Assembly (NCBI GenBank): GCA_017643305.1
Contig: JAEPNQ010000030.1
Span: 1 to 41,630 of the forward strand
Direction: 5' to 3'
Length of the DNA stretch: 41,630 bases
DNA from: Marinibacterium sp.
GTDB lineage: Bacteria; Pseudomonadota; Alphaproteobacteria; Rhodobacterales; Rhodobacteraceae
Of this stretch, positions 7,806 to 17,545 are shown one piece after another (position 1 is the first letter of the stretch; each line of letters starts with the position of its first letter). Under the pieces are notes generated by a model that worked only from the letters and a program-made list of their open reading frames with translations, was not told the DNA's origin and did not search any database. The position numbers were made by a program, and so were the translations under genes.

Positions 7806-8894
7806 ATGAATGACCTCAGCACCGTGCAGCCACTTTACCCAGGGGCCTTTCCCCAGACCGACAGCGACACGCCTTATCCCAAGGCTCCGTTGAACCTGAC
7901 CCTAGGGTTTGATCTCGAGACCTTTCAGATCCCTCTTGACGAGCTGATGCCCTCGAAAAAGGTCCCCGACGGCGTGATGACCACGCGCAAGTTCAAGCAG
8001 ATCGTGTCATCAATCCGAGAAATTGGCCTGATCGAGCCGCTCTCGGTGATCAAGCCGGATCCGGAGGCGGCGGGCTTTTTGCTGCTTGATGGCAATTTGC
8101 GGGTGCTGGCGCTGAAGGAACTAGGACAGGACACCGCGCCCTGCCCGATCGCCAAAGATTTTGAGACCTAAACCTACAACCACCGGATCAACCGGCTTTC
8201 GACGGTGCAGGAGCATTACATGCTGCGCCGCGCGATCGATAAGGGCGTCAGCAAGGAGCGGCTCGCGCGGGCCTTCAATGTGAACCTCTCGACCATCAAC
8301 AGCCGGATCAATCTGCTGCATGGGATCTGCCCAAAGGCGGTGGAACTGCTGCAGGACCATAAGTTCACGCCAGATGTCACGCGGCACCTCCGGAAGATGA
8401 AGGCGGCTCGCCAAATTGAGGCGGTCGAGCTGATGATTGCGGCGAACATGATCACCGCCGCCCATGCGGACGCCCTGCTTAAAGCCACGCCGCCCGAGCA
8501 GCGCACCGACTACAAGCCGCCTCAGCCGGAACAGCCCAAGGGCGACCCGCTGGAACAGATCGTCAAGCTTGAGCGCGCGATGAGCCAGGTGCAGGAAAAA
8601 TACAAGCACGCCGAGGAAAACTACGGATCCGAGCTGCTGAACCTTGTCGTTGCCAAGGGTTACCTGAAAAAGCTGATGGAGAACGAGGCCGTAAGGTCCT
8701 ACGTGGCGCGACATGCGTTCGAGATCCTCGAGCAGTTCGAACTGGTGCTGAATACGGTGAGCATGGAAGAGGCGGTGGAACAGGCCGAGCGGGAGGAAGG
8801 GCCGAGCGGGAGCGAGTCGGTGGCATGGACTCATCCAAAGCACGATGACAGTCGCGCAGCATCGGACCCGGGCATGGATGGTCAACTCGGGTGA
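7806..8894 (+). pseudogene. RepB-like partition protein gene with in-frame stop
   Basis: One continuous reading frame is interrupted by TAA at 8169-8171. The first part (121 residues) has LDGNLRVLALKELG, a ParB box II counterpart. After the stop the same frame continues TYNHRINRLSTVQEHYMLRRA, the next ParB box, then a helix-turn-helix (KERLARAFNVNLSTINSRINLL) and a RepB-type C-terminal region with DVTRHLRKMKAARQIEAVELM and a helical end. The context GAG ACC TAA ACC TAC AAC suggests TAC changed to TAA, a single-base nonsense mutation. The 5' end has AAAGGA 8 bases before ATG. Restart at ATG 8220 could give a protein lacking the N-terminal domain. Confidence 0.8.
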
Positions 8895-9345
8895 TGGGCT
8901 CGGCTCGGGATGAGCTTCCGAAATCTTTGCCCAAGTGGCTGATCCCAAAGCGACGTGTGGCCGTGTGTCGAGGAGCTATAGCCACGCCGCCGCGCACGGG
9001 ATCGACGACCAACCAAGATCATGATGTGGCCTTGTGCTGACGAGGTCGTTCAGTTATGAGCTTGGTACATTCAAGGTCTACGGATCTAAAGTGGGCATAA
9101 GTTCCAGCCACAGCCTCCCACCGGGGCAAGGTTCCGCTCCATTCTGAGCGCCCAACTCGCAGGTCGACTACTGCGATCGTGTTGACGAAAACCTCTTGAA
9201 ACGCTGAATTTCCCGCTTGTTTGCGTGCGCAGCACTTGATAATGCTCGAGACTGAGCGATGTGGAATCCATTTTCATCATCACCTTCGCACACCACAAGG
9301 TGCCCCGCGGGCAGTCCTTGTGCGGTAGCCTGAGAAAATCCTGAA
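8895..9345. other. Intergenic region, 451 bp
   Basis: No convincing protein or RNA gene is seen. It is the boundary between the recombinase-ParB cassette and the polysaccharide operon, and should contain the promoter for the MarR-type regulator. TTGACG at 9182-9187 followed by TGAATT after 17 bases is a weak candidate. Confidence 0.4.
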
Positions 9346-9714
9346 ATGACCAGTAAGCGCACCAAGCTGCAGGAGGACACGCATTTTCGCGTGCTTCGCC
9401 TCCTGCAAGAGAACCCGGAAATGTCACAGCGTGAGCTGGCGGCAGAGGTTGGAGTGAGCGTTGGAGGCATGCATTACGTTCTGAATGCCCTAATTGAAAA
9501 AGGGCTGGTTAAGCTGGGGAATTTCACTGCGGCAGAGGACAAGCGGCGCTACGCGTACATTCTGACACCGAGGGGCATTACCGAGAAAGCCGCCATCACC
9601 AAGCGGTTTCTCGAGCGTAAGATCGAAGAATACGGTGCTCTGAAAGCCGAAATCGAAGCGCTTCGGGACGAGTTGGGCGATGACGTAGTGCCGGAAAAGT
9701 CTTCAGGCGCCTGA
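9346..9714 (+). CDS. MarR family EPS-associated transcriptional regulator
   Basis: A 122-residue winged-helix regulator. The core reads [20 protein letters not shown], then the helix-turn-helix [20 protein letters not shown], a wing with [23 protein letters not shown], and a C-terminal coiled-coil-like tail ([22 protein letters not shown]) that probably dimerises. This matches the small MarR-type family found next to exopolysaccharide clusters. It lies 17 bases upstream of the sugar epimerase and heads the large + strand locus, so it most likely controls it. The ligand is unknown. Confidence 0.87.
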   Translation: MTSKRTKLQEDTHFRVLRLLQENPEMSQRELAAEVGVSVGGMHYVLNALIEKGLVKLGNFTAAEDKRRYAYILTPRGITEKAAITKRFLERKIEEYGALKAEIEALRDELGDDVVPEKSSGA

Positions 9715-9731
9715 TCCTTCTGAAAGTAACC

Positions 9732-10748
9732 ATGGCACAACGAAAAATACTAATCACCGGAACCGCAGGGTTCATCGGGTTTCACCTCGCCAAACTGCTC
9801 CTTGCTGAAGGGTTCCGGGTGCAGGGCTATGATGGGATGACAGACTATTATGATGTCACCCTTAAGCATCGCCGCCATGCCATGCTGCTGCAGAACCCGA
9901 ATTTCTCGGCCGTTGAAGGAATGCTCGAGGACCAGGCACGGTTCGATGCGCTGGCGGACGACTTCCAGCCTGACATAATCGTGCATCTGGCAGCCCAGGC
10001 GGGCGTTCGCTACTCCCTTGAAAATCCGCGCGCCTATCTCGATGCCAACGTCATTGGAACCTTCAATGTCATGGAGGCAGCGCGCCGCCTGGGTGTGCAG
10101 CACCTACTGATGGCCTCAACCTCGTCGGTCTACGGCGCCAATACCGAGATGCCCTTTGTGGAGACTGAGAAAGCAGATACGCAGCTGACGATCTATGCCG
10201 CCACCAAGAAGGCCAATGAGAGCATGGCCCATGCCTATGCGCATCTTTACGATCTTCCCACCACGATGTTCCGCTTCTTCACGGTCTATGGCACCTGGGG
10301 TCGTCCCGACCTCGCTTTGTACAAGTTCGTTGATGCAATCCTCGATGGCCGGCCTATCGATATCTACAACCACGGCGACATGTATCGCGACTTCACCTAC
10401 GTTGATGATCTTGTGCGCGGCATTCGCCTGCTGATCGACGCGGTGCCCGAGCGGCCAGCAGAAGGCGAAGCGCCCGAAGGCGGCAGCCTGTCGCCAGTGG
10501 CCCCCTTCCGGATCGTGAATATTGGCAATTCCGACAAGGTGCGCCTGCTCGATTTCATCGATGCGATCGAGGAAAGCCTCGGGAAGAAGGCAATCCGCAA
10601 CTACATGCCGATGCAGATGGGCGACGTGCCCGCGACCTGGGCCGATGCGGAGTTGCTGAAATCGCTGACAGGATATCGGCCAAAGACCGATTTCCGCGAC
10701 GGGATTGCGAGATTCGTTGAATGGTATCGGGAATATTCTGGAAAATGA
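9732..10748 (+). CDS. UDP-glucuronate epimerase-type NAD-dependent epimerase
   Basis: A 338-residue extended short-chain dehydrogenase/reductase. The Rossmann motif [14 protein letters not shown] is at residues 10-23, followed by [17 protein letters not shown] near 34-50, [15 protein letters not shown] near 86-100 and the catalytic pair Tyr155/Lys159 in [10 protein letters not shown]. The sequence around YDVTLKHRR and [18 protein letters not shown] is typical of the CapI/LspL group, which interconvert UDP-glucuronate and UDP-galacturonate (4-epimerase). It ends with an ATGA overlap with the next gene. In this locus it would provide a galacturonate-type precursor that the AsnB-like enzyme could amidate. 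Confidence 0.88.
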   Translation: MAQRKILITGTAGFIGFHLAKLLLAEGFRVQGYDGMTDYYDVTLKHRRHAMLLQNPNFSAVEGMLEDQARFDALADDFQPDIIVHLAAQAGVRYSLENPRAYLDANVIGTFNVMEAARRLGVQHLLMASTSSVYGANTEMPFVETEKADTQLTIYAATKKANESMAHAYAHLYDLPTTMFRFFTVYGTWGRPDLALYKFVDAILDGRPIDIYNHGDMYRDFTYVDDLVRGIRLLIDAVPERPAEGEAPEGGSLSPVAPFRIVNIGNSDKVRLLDFIDAIEESLGKKAIRNYMPMQMGDVPATWADAELLKSLTGYRPKTDFRDGIARFVEWYREYSGK

Positions 10749-12019
10749 CATCTGATTTGAAAACGATTGCCGTTATCGGCCTTGGCTACGTGGGGCTTCC
10801 CCTCGCGGTCGAGTTCGGGAAAACCCGCCCCGTGATCGGGTTCGACATCAACGCGGGCCGGATCGAGGCGCTACGGGATGGGCAGGACGCCACGCAAGAA
10901 GTGTCGCCCGACGAGTTGAGCGAGGCTCGGCATCTCACCTTCACGGCCGATCCGGCGGATCTGGCCGCAGCCTCCATCTACATCGTAACGGTGCCAACGC
11001 CGATCGATGCACATAAACGCCCTGATCTGACCCCTTTGCTAAAGGCATCCGAAACGCTCGGCGGTGTCCTGAAGCGCGGCGATATCGTTATCTATGAGAG
11101 CACAGTCTATCCTGGAGCGACGGAGGAAGACTGCATTCCCGTGCTAGAGCGTGTCTCCGGGCTTACCTTCAACACCGACTTCTTTGCAGGATATTCGCCC
11201 GAGCGGATCAACCCCGGTGATAAGCGGCACCGCCTGCCCGATATCCGCAAAGTTACGTCCGGCTCCACGCCCGAGATCGCGGAAGAGATCGATCAACTCT
11301 ATGCCAGCATCATAACCGCCGGCACCTACAAGGCGGAGAACATCCGCGTCGCCGAGGCTGCCAAGGTGATCGAAAACACGCAGCGTGACCTAAACATCGC
11401 GCTGGTCAACGAACTCGCCATTATCTTTAACCGCATGGGGATCGATACCGAAGCGGTGCTGAAAGCCGCAGGGACCAAGTGGAACTTCCTGCCCTTCCGG
11501 CCCGGGCTGGTGGGTGGGCACTGCATCGGTGTGGATCCTTATTATCTTACTCACAAAGCCGAGGAGATGGGCTATCACCCGCAGGTGATCCTCGCCGGTC
11601 GGCGTATCAATGACGGCATGGGCGCATATGTGGCAAGCCAGCTGGTCAAGGCGATGCTGAAGCGCCGCATCCATGTTGATGGGGCGCGTGTGCTGATTCT
11701 TGGACTGACCTTCAAAGAAAACTGCCCCGACCTGCGTAACACCCGCGTGGTGGACGTGGTGTCTGAACTGCGTGATTATGGCGTCCAGGTCGATGTGCAT
11801 GACCCATGGGTCGATGCAGTCGAGGCAAGGCACGAATATGGGCTGGACCTCGTGATCGAGCCAGAGCCCGAGGCGTATGACGGCGTTGTCCTGGCGGTCG
11901 CGCATGACAGCTACAAGGACGCTGGAACGGCGGTATTGCGGAGTTATGGGCATCCAAACCATGTGTTCTGCGACCTGAAAAGTGTTTTTGGGCCAACTGA
12001 CAGTGATCTTCGACTGTGA
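10745..12019 (+). CDS. tviB: Nucleotide-sugar dehydrogenase, TviB/WbpO type
   Basis: A 424-residue UDP-glucose/GDP-mannose dehydrogenase superfamily enzyme. The NAD motif GLGYVGLP is at residues 12-19; [15 protein letters not shown] near 86-100 and [12 protein letters not shown] near 121 are of the Vi-antigen TviB type. The catalytic cysteine is Cys260 in [18 protein letters not shown]-terminal domain with [17 protein letters not shown] follows. The family oxidises UDP-GlcNAc or UDP-GalNAc at C6 to the uronic acid. The ATG at 10745 overlaps the preceding stop by 4 bases; the longer upstream start is less likely. The next gene overlaps as GTGA. Substrate is inferred from similarity. Confidence 0.9.
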   Translation: MTSDLKTIAVIGLGYVGLPLAVEFGKTRPVIGFDINAGRIEALRDGQDATQEVSPDELSEARHLTFTADPADLAAASIYIVTVPTPIDAHKRPDLTPLLKASETLGGVLKRGDIVIYESTVYPGATEEDCIPVLERVSGLTFNTDFFAGYSPERINPGDKRHRLPDIRKVTSGSTPEIAEEIDQLYASIITAGTYKAENIRVAEAAKVIENTQRDLNIALVNELAIIFNRMGIDTEAVLKAAGTKWNFLPFRPGLVGGHCIGVDPYYLTHKAEEMGYHPQVILAGRRINDGMGAYVASQLVKAMLKRRIHVDGARVLILGLTFKENCPDLRNTRVVDVVSELRDYGVQVDVHDPWVDAVEARHEYGLDLVIEPEPEAYDGVVLAVAHDSYKDAGTAVLRSYGHPNHVFCDLKSVFGPTDSDLRL

Positions 12020-13875
12020 TTGATCTTGGCACGTGGAAGAAGGCCTGGGCGCTTCTCGACGCGCGCGAGAGGCGCAACGCGTGGATTGTCCTTGGCATCC
12101 TTATCCTTGCGGCACTCTCCTCAGCGGCCATGGTGGGATCGATAATGCCGTTCCTTTCTGTGCTCTCTAACCCTGAGCGCATCAGAGACGTCGCTGTATT
12201 GGCCTGGGCGTATCAGGTGGGAGGCTTCACGAGTGACTTTGGCTTCCTCGTGGCGTTGGGAGTGGCGTCGCTAGCTGTGATCGTAATCTCTAACTTCCTG
12301 CAGATCTTACGAACCTGGGCAGTTGCACGGTTTGCGCTGATGCGGATTTATACGCTCAGCTACCGGCTACTGGCAGCTTACCTGCGGCAACCCTACGAGT
12401 ATTTCCTTGATCAGCATACCGGGGAGATGAGCACACAAATCTTGTCGGAGAGCCAGGAGGCGGTGAATCAGTTTTTCCGTCCGGCTGGCGAAGTGATTGC
12501 ATCCACGCTGACTATGATCATGATTGTCGCGGTGCTTCTGTGGGTCGATCCAATTGTGGCAATACTTGCCTTCGCCGTCTTGGGAAGCCTCTATGGTGGC
12601 ACTTTTCTTATGTCACGCCGGCTCATCAAGCGGTCGGGAGAAATGCGTGCGGCCACCAACCGGGAACGCTTCCGTCTCGCCAATGAGGCGCTTGGCGGTG
12701 TTAAGGACATCAAACTTCTCGGGCGTGAGGGCGCTTACGTTGATCGGTACCGCGCACCCGCGCAGCGCATGGCGCGTGCCATGGTAACTGTCCGCGTTCT
12801 GGGTGAAGTGCCGCAATACGTGATGCAGGCGGTGGGGTTCGGGGGGGTAATTCTGCTCTGCCTGCTGTTGCTCAATCCAGCAGAGCTTGAAACGGGCCAG
12901 GCCTTGGCAGGTATTCTGCCCCTTATCGGCGTGTTCGCCTTTGCGGGGCAGCGCTTGCTGCCAGAGTTGTCGCGCCTTTATCAGGGCCTCACGCTCCTCA
13001 ATGCTGGAGCCGCTGCCGTACACGCCGTCCACCGTGATTTGTTTGGCAAGAACGACTGGGACTTGCCGCGGCAACCGCCGCCTCCTCTGGGGCTTAAGTC
13101 AGAGTTGCGGCTTGAAAATATCAGTTATGGGTATCCGTCCGCGTCCCACGCAGGTCTGAGGGAGGTCTCGCTGTCGATTCGCGCAGGCCAGACGATTGGT
13201 GTAGTGGGCTCAACCGGAGCAGGAAAAACGACACTGGCAGATGTGATCCTAGGTCTTTTGCGTCCACATCAGGGACGGCTTGCTTGTGATGGGATCGACA
13301 TTACTGACAAAAATCTGCGGGCGTGGCAGCAGACAGTTGGTTACGTTCCTCAGGACATTTTTCTGACAGATGCGAGTGTGGCAGAAAACATTGCCTTGGG
13401 GCTTGCGCCAGAGCAGATCAACGAAACTCGCTTGCGCAATGCGGCGCGGATTGCTCAGATCGACAGCTTCGTTATGGGCCATCTGCCTCATGGCTACGAC
13501 ACACTTGTCGGTGAGCGGGGCGTGCGCCTGTCGGGGGGGCAGAGGCAGAGGATCGGCATTGCGCGCGCGCTTTATCACGACGCGGATCTCATCGTCTTTG
13601 ACGAGGCGACAAGTGCACTCGACAATCTGACCGAGCAAGAGGTGATGGCAGCAGTTGAAGCACTGCCCGGTGAGAAGACGATCTTAATGATTGCGCATCG
13701 TCTGAGCACCGTTAAGGCCTGCGACCGGATTATCGTTATGCAAAATGGGCGTATTGCCGGCTTCGATACGTGGGAGGCCTTGGCAGCAGGAAATCAGACT
13801 TTCCAGCGTCTAGCCAAGATTATGAAACCAGCTTCGGAGTTTGAGCCAGAAACACAGATGGGGAGTTATCTTTGA
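12016..13875 (+). CDS. ABC transporter, PglK-like lipid-linked oligosaccharide flippase
   Basis: A 619-residue half-transporter with an N-terminal membrane domain (about six segments, residues 25-330) fused to an ATPase domain. Walker [10 protein letters not shown] is at 398-406, the signature [15 protein letters not shown] starts at 505 and Walker [11 protein letters not shown] is near 527-536. The architecture matches PglK/MsbA-type exporters, and the company of glycan genes favours flipping of a lipid-linked oligosaccharide. The start is GTG 12016, overlapping the previous stop as GTGA; its own TGA overlaps the TTG start of neuB. No Wzx-type flippase is visible in the window, so this may be the flippase. 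Confidence 0.87.
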   Translation: MIDLGTWKKAWALLDARERRNAWIVLGILILAALSSAAMVGSIMPFLSVLSNPERIRDVAVLAWAYQVGGFTSDFGFLVALGVASLAVIVISNFLQILRTWAVARFALMRIYTLSYRLLAAYLRQPYEYFLDQHTGEMSTQILSESQEAVNQFFRPAGEVIASTLTMIMIVAVLLWVDPIVAILAFAVLGSLYGGTFLMSRRLIKRSGEMRAATNRERFRLANEALGGVKDIKLLGREGAYVDRYRAPAQRMARAMVTVRVLGEVPQYVMQAVGFGGVILLCLLLLNPAELETGQALAGILPLIGVFAFAGQRLLPELSRLYQGLTLLNAGAAAVHAVHRDLFGKNDWDLPRQPPPPLGLKSELRLENISYGYPSASHAGLREVSLSIRAGQTIGVVGSTGAGKTTLADVILGLLRPHQGRLACDGIDITDKNLRAWQQTVGYVPQDIFLTDASVAENIALGLAPEQINETRLRNAARIAQIDSFVMGHLPHGYDTLVGERGVRLSGGQRQRIGIARALYHDADLIVFDEATSALDNLTEQEVMAAVEALPGEKTILMIAHRLSTVKACDRIIVMQNGRIAGFDTWEALAAGNQTFQRLAKIMKPASEFEPETQMGSYL

Positions 13876-14903
13876 CCTTCGTAGAAAAACTAGCTGACGA
13901 GCAAAAGGCGGTTATCATCGGTGAGATTGGACAAAACCATGACGGATCGCTCGGACTGGCCCACGCATATATCGATGCACTTGCTGATGCCGGGGCCGAT
14001 GCAATCAAGTTTCAGACACATATTGCGGCGGCTGAAACCACACTGGATGACCAGTTCCGCGTTAAGTTTTCTTATCAAGACGAAACGAGATACGACTATT
14101 GGCGGCGTATGGAATTTACCGAACCGCAATGGGCGGAACTGAAGCGTCATGCGGACGAACGCCACATAGCGTTTCTAAGCACTCCCTTCTCCGCTGCTGC
14201 AGTGGATCTTCTGAAGCGCACTGGTGTCGAAGCCTGGAAAATTGGCTCCGGTGACACGGTAGAGGACACCATCCTGCAACCCATATTGAAAACTGGCAAA
14301 CCTTTGATTGTTTCTAGTGGTATGAGTTCTTGGTCTGAGCTTGATGCTGCAGTTGCGCGCTTGACCGATGCAAGCGCATCATTTTGCCTTCTTCAATGCA
14401 CCAGCAAATACCCTACGCCCATGACGGATGTGGGCATCAATGTTATGCCAGAAATGAGAGAGCGTTACGGGTGTCGTGTTGGACTGTCCGATCACTCTGG
14501 ATCGCTTTCCCCATCACTGTCGGCCATCGCACGAGGATATTCTCTAATTGAGGTACACGCTACGTTCGACAAGCGGATGTTTGGTCCCGACGTTGTCGCA
14601 TCTCTCACGATCGAAGATATCGCCCGACTGGTGCGTTTTGCTGGAGATCAGCGCATCATGGATGCCAATCCAGTGGACAAGGATAAAATGGCGAACGAGC
14701 TGTGTCAGCAAAAACAGCTATTTGGTCGGAGTCTTGCGCCAGTGCGGGACCTTCCTCAAGGACATGTGCTGACAGAAGGCGATCTAACCTTGAAAAAGCC
14801 GGGTGGTGGCTTGCCATGGTCCGACCGGGGCGAATTTATCGGCCGCGCGCTGGCACGTGACGTGCTGACAAATCGCCTGCTTAAGATTGAGGATATAACG
14901 TGA
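13872..14903 (+). CDS. neuB: N-acetylneuraminate/legionaminate synthase (NeuB family)
   Basis: A 343-residue enzyme condensing phosphoenolpyruvate with a ManNAc-type sugar to a nonulosonic acid. The TIM-barrel part contains EIGQNHDGSLGLAHAYIDAL (residues 17-36), DAIKFQTH near 43, FLSTPFSAAAVDLL near 100, WKIGSGD, SSGMSSWSEL near 150 and LLQCTSKYPTP, all typical. The C-terminal antifreeze-like SAF domain (QLFGRSLAPVRDLPQGHVL onward, about 280-343) is present. The start is the rare TTG at 13872, overlapping the ABC gene by 4 bases (TTGA). Followed by neuC and neuA in order, so a CMP-nonulosonate pathway is well supported; sialic versus legionaminic acid is not resolved. Confidence 0.9.
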   Translation: MTFVEKLADEQKAVIIGEIGQNHDGSLGLAHAYIDALADAGADAIKFQTHIAAAETTLDDQFRVKFSYQDETRYDYWRRMEFTEPQWAELKRHADERHIAFLSTPFSAAAVDLLKRTGVEAWKIGSGDTVEDTILQPILKTGKPLIVSSGMSSWSELDAAVARLTDASASFCLLQCTSKYPTPMTDVGINVMPEMRERYGCRVGLSDHSGSLSPSLSAIARGYSLIEVHATFDKRMFGPDVVASLTIEDIARLVRFAGDQRIMDANPVDKDKMANELCQQKQLFGRSLAPVRDLPQGHVLTEGDLTLKKPGGGLPWSDRGEFIGRALARDVLTNRLLKIEDIT

Positions 14904-16069
14904 AACGAAAGATCTGTATTGTCGTACATAGTCGTGCCAATTACGGCCGCGTAAAAACCGTGATGCGCGCCGTTGCCGAACATGATGATTTAGAGCTGCA
15001 GCTTCTTGTGGGTTCTTCAGCTCTTCTGCATCGTTACGGCGCTGTCATCGACATTATCCGCCGCGACGGCTTTCAAGAGGCGGCAGTTGTTCACTCTATC
15101 GTGGAAGGCGAGACACCCACCACAATGGCCAAGTCAACAGGACTGGCGATCATAGAATTATCCACCCATTTCGATAATCTTAAGCCTGATGTCGTTCTGA
15201 CCGTGGCTGACCGTTTTGAGACGCTGGCAACGGCAGTCGCTGCCAGCTACATGAACATTCCGCTGGCTCATACCCAGGGCGGCGAAGTTACCGGATCAAT
15301 TGACGAATCAGTTCGCCATGCGATCAGCAAGCTGGCGCATATCCACTTTCCAGCAACGGAACGAGCAGCAAATTATCTGTTACGAATCGGCGAAGAGGCG
15401 GACACGGTGCACCTGACGGGTTGCCCCGCCATAGATCTTGTGGCTGAGACCGACCTGACCCTGCCGCACGATATATTTTCGAGAAATCGCGGGGTTGGCG
15501 AGGAGCTCAATGCACAAAAAGACTTCATTATTGTGCTGCAACATCCAGTGACGACTGAATATGGCAGTGGGTTGTCGCAAATACAGGAAACGCTTGAGGC
15601 GGTGCATCCAGTCGCGAAGGAAGGCATGCAGGTTGTATGGCTTTGGCCCAACGTAGACGCCGGGTCTGACGCAATCTCCAAGGGCATTCGCAGGTTTCGG
15701 GAATTGAACGAAACACCAAACATGCATTTCTACCGCAACTTCTCTCCCGAAGAGTATGCCAAGCTCTTAGCCAACGCCCGCTGCATTGTTGGTAATTCCT
15801 CTTCTGGTCTCCGGGAAGGTGCCTTTCTGGGAACACCTTGTGTAAACATTGGCACCCGACAGGCCGGTCGTGAGCGGGCCGCGAACGTGATTGATGTGGA
15901 TTGCAACGCGGCTGAGATCTCTAATGCATTGGCCAAACAGCTGAAGCACGGCCGCTACGAGTCGTCCCATCTTGTCGGCGACGGCAAGGCAGGACGCCGC
16001 ATTGCAGACATCCTTTCCAAATGCGAATTCCGCATTCAGAAAAAGCTCTCCTACATCTCCGAGTTATGA
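14900..16069 (+). CDS. neuC: UDP-N-acetylglucosamine 2-epimerase, hydrolysing (NeuC family)
   Basis: A 389-residue GT-B fold epimerase. The N-terminus KRKICIVVHSRANYGRVKTV is typical of NeuC/LegG, and LTVADRFETLATAVAASYMNIPLAHTQGGE near 102-131 and HFPATERAANYLLRIGEEAD near 152-171 follow. The C-terminal half has FYRNFSPEEYAKLLANARCIVGNSSSGLREG near 280-310. NeuC releases UDP and makes ManNAc, the substrate for the NeuB protein encoded just upstream; LegG acts likewise on a diamino sugar. The ATG overlaps the neuB stop by 4 bases. This is distinct from the non-hydrolysing WecB encoded at 28370. Confidence 0.9.
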   Translation: MKRKICIVVHSRANYGRVKTVMRAVAEHDDLELQLLVGSSALLHRYGAVIDIIRRDGFQEAAVVHSIVEGETPTTMAKSTGLAIIELSTHFDNLKPDVVLTVADRFETLATAVAASYMNIPLAHTQGGEVTGSIDESVRHAISKLAHIHFPATERAANYLLRIGEEADTVHLTGCPAIDLVAETDLTLPHDIFSRNRGVGEELNAQKDFIIVLQHPVTTEYGSGLSQIQETLEAVHPVAKEGMQVVWLWPNVDAGSDAISKGIRRFRELNETPNMHFYRNFSPEEYAKLLANARCIVGNSSSGLREGAFLGTPCVNIGTRQAGRERAANVIDVDCNAAEISNALAKQLKHGRYESSHLVGDGKAGRRIADILSKCEFRIQKKLSYISEL

Positions 16070-16079
16070 GGTACACGCG

Positions 16080-16793
16080 TTGAGAATTCTGTGCGTCATA
16101 CCGGTTCGCGGCGGCAGCAAGGGGCTGCCGCGCAAGAACGCTCTTGAGATTGTTGATGGGGTCTCTCTTCTAGAATGGACCGCACGGCAGGCGCTTGAAT
16201 GCTATCCAGTGGAAGATATCATTGTTTCTACAGAAGACGATGAACTTGCAAGAATAGCGGAAAGTTGCGGTGTATCAGTAGTCAGGCGCCCTACTGAACT
16301 CGCGCAGGATAGCACGACAACCGCCGCCGTAGTCGATAATCTACTGAGTGTGTTTGACCCCGAGGCGATACATTTTGATGCGGTGGCGATCCTACAGGTT
16401 ACGTCTCCGCTACGTGAACCAGATGATATTCGGCGCTCGATAGAAATGATGAACAGTGGTGCCTATGACTCCGTTGTCAGCGCCTACATGACGACGACCT
16501 GCCATCCGGCGAAACTCTATTTTCTCGAAGACAATAAGGAGATGCCGGTGGCGAGGCCGGTAGCGCCGGAGCATGAATTTGCCCGTCGGCAGGATCTACC
16601 ACAGGTCTTCCGCAGAAATGGTGCGATCTTTCTTGTGACGCGGGATCACTACGCGCGTACCGGCCGGCTATGGGGGGGGCGCACTGGGCTGGTAGTGATG
16701 CCCGAGAACCACTCAGTAGATATTGATACCGCCGCTGATCTAAACAGGGCACGCGAGATTTTGACACAGCTAAATACGGAGGCTCGGCAATGA
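16080..16793 (+). CDS. neuA: Acylneuraminate cytidylyltransferase (NeuA family)
   Basis: A 237-residue CMP-nonulosonate synthetase. It starts LRILCVIPVRGGSKGLPRKN, the family's nucleotide-binding motif, from TTG 16080, which has AGGT about 8 bases upstream; the longer frame from 15972 lies inside neuC and is rejected. Further motifs are IIVSTEDDELARIA near 48, ILQVTSPLREPDDI near 103-116, FRRNGAIFLV near 178 and SVDIDTAADLNRA near 215. It activates the nonulosonate with CTP. A run of eight G at 16672-16679 encodes part of LWGGRT and could slip. The stop overlaps the next gene by 4 bases. Confidence 0.9.
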   Translation: MRILCVIPVRGGSKGLPRKNALEIVDGVSLLEWTARQALECYPVEDIIVSTEDDELARIAESCGVSVVRRPTELAQDSTTTAAVVDNLLSVFDPEAIHFDAVAILQVTSPLREPDDIRRSIEMMNSGAYDSVVSAYMTTTCHPAKLYFLEDNKEMPVARPVAPEHEFARRQDLPQVFRRNGAIFLVTRDHYARTGRLWGGRTGLVVMPENHSVDIDTAADLNRAREILTQLNTEARQ

Positions 16794-17545
16794 CGACGAT
16801 CCAAGCCAAAGAAACCTCCGAGACGATAGCCGCGGCGCTGTCGCCCGGTGACGATGTGATGGTTCACGCATCGCTCGGGCGGCTCGGACGGTTCGAACCA
16901 GGGGTCGAAACCATCATTGATGCGCTTTTTGCCGCTGTCGGACCGCAGGGTACGATCCTCATGATGACCGATACAAGGTCCTTCGCAACGACCGGGCGTT
17001 TTGATATCGATCAGCCAAGCGAAACTGGACTTTTGACTGAAATATTCAGGAAACGATCCGGCGTCGCGCGCTCTGTCGTGCCAATGGTTTCCTTCGCCGC
17101 GCAAGGTGCTCGGGCAGGCCAATATCTGCAACCCTATCACAGCCATCTTGATGCTACTGCCCCACTTACCAGGCTTCTTGAGAACCGCGGCAAGGTTTTG
17201 CTCTTTGGCGTTGGCTATGAAAAATGTACCCTTTATCACCTATCCGAAGAACGTCACGCAACACCGGGAAATTTTTACAAGACCTTCGAGGGTGCTCTAG
17301 TCACTGGTGAGCGCGTCCTGGCGCCGATTTCTCAGCGATATTTTGTACGGCGCGACACATCAATGAAAAAAGATCCCCACATCGCTGGCCAGATGCTGGA
17401 AGAGCGCGGACAGGCTATGAAATTTTCACTTGGTGATGGCACCATACGGGTGTTTAGCGCCTGCGATTTCGACAACTGCTGCATGGACGCGCTAGCAAAG
17501 GATCGGCATGCATTCATCTATTCTAGTGTTCCACGCCTGACATAG
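16790..17545 (+). CDS. AAC(3)-family N-acetyltransferase, C-terminus replaced by IS
   Basis: A 251-residue protein of the aminoglycoside 3-N-acetyltransferase fold: DDVMVHASLGRLGRFEPG near 24-41, GTILMMTDTRSF near 60 and GKVLLFGVGYEKCTLYHLSEER near 134-155 with the conserved His-Glu region. In a sugar operon such proteins more likely acetylate an amino sugar than a drug; this is inference. The IS630 element inserted after codon 245, so the last six residues (SVPRLT) come from the IS end. Removing the IS and one TA restores an open frame for 14 more codons (RSGSTCLETDPTHP). The core fold seems complete, so activity may survive. Confidence 0.8.
   Translation: MTTIQAKETSETIAAALSPGDDVMVHASLGRLGRFEPGVETIIDALFAAVGPQGTILMMTDTRSFATTGRFDIDQPSETGLLTEIFRKRSGVARSVVPMVSFAAQGARAGQYLQPYHSHLDATAPLTRLLENRGKVLLFGVGYEKCTLYHLSEERHATPGNFYKTFEGALVTGERVLAPISQRYFVRRDTSMKKDPHIAGQMLEERGQAMKFSLGDGTIRVFSACDFDNCCMDALAKDRHAFIYSSVPRLT

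Noticed and set aside
15972-16079. N-terminal extension of neuA
   Set aside because: It lies inside neuC and does not match the family; TTG 16080 begins exactly at the conserved N-terminus.
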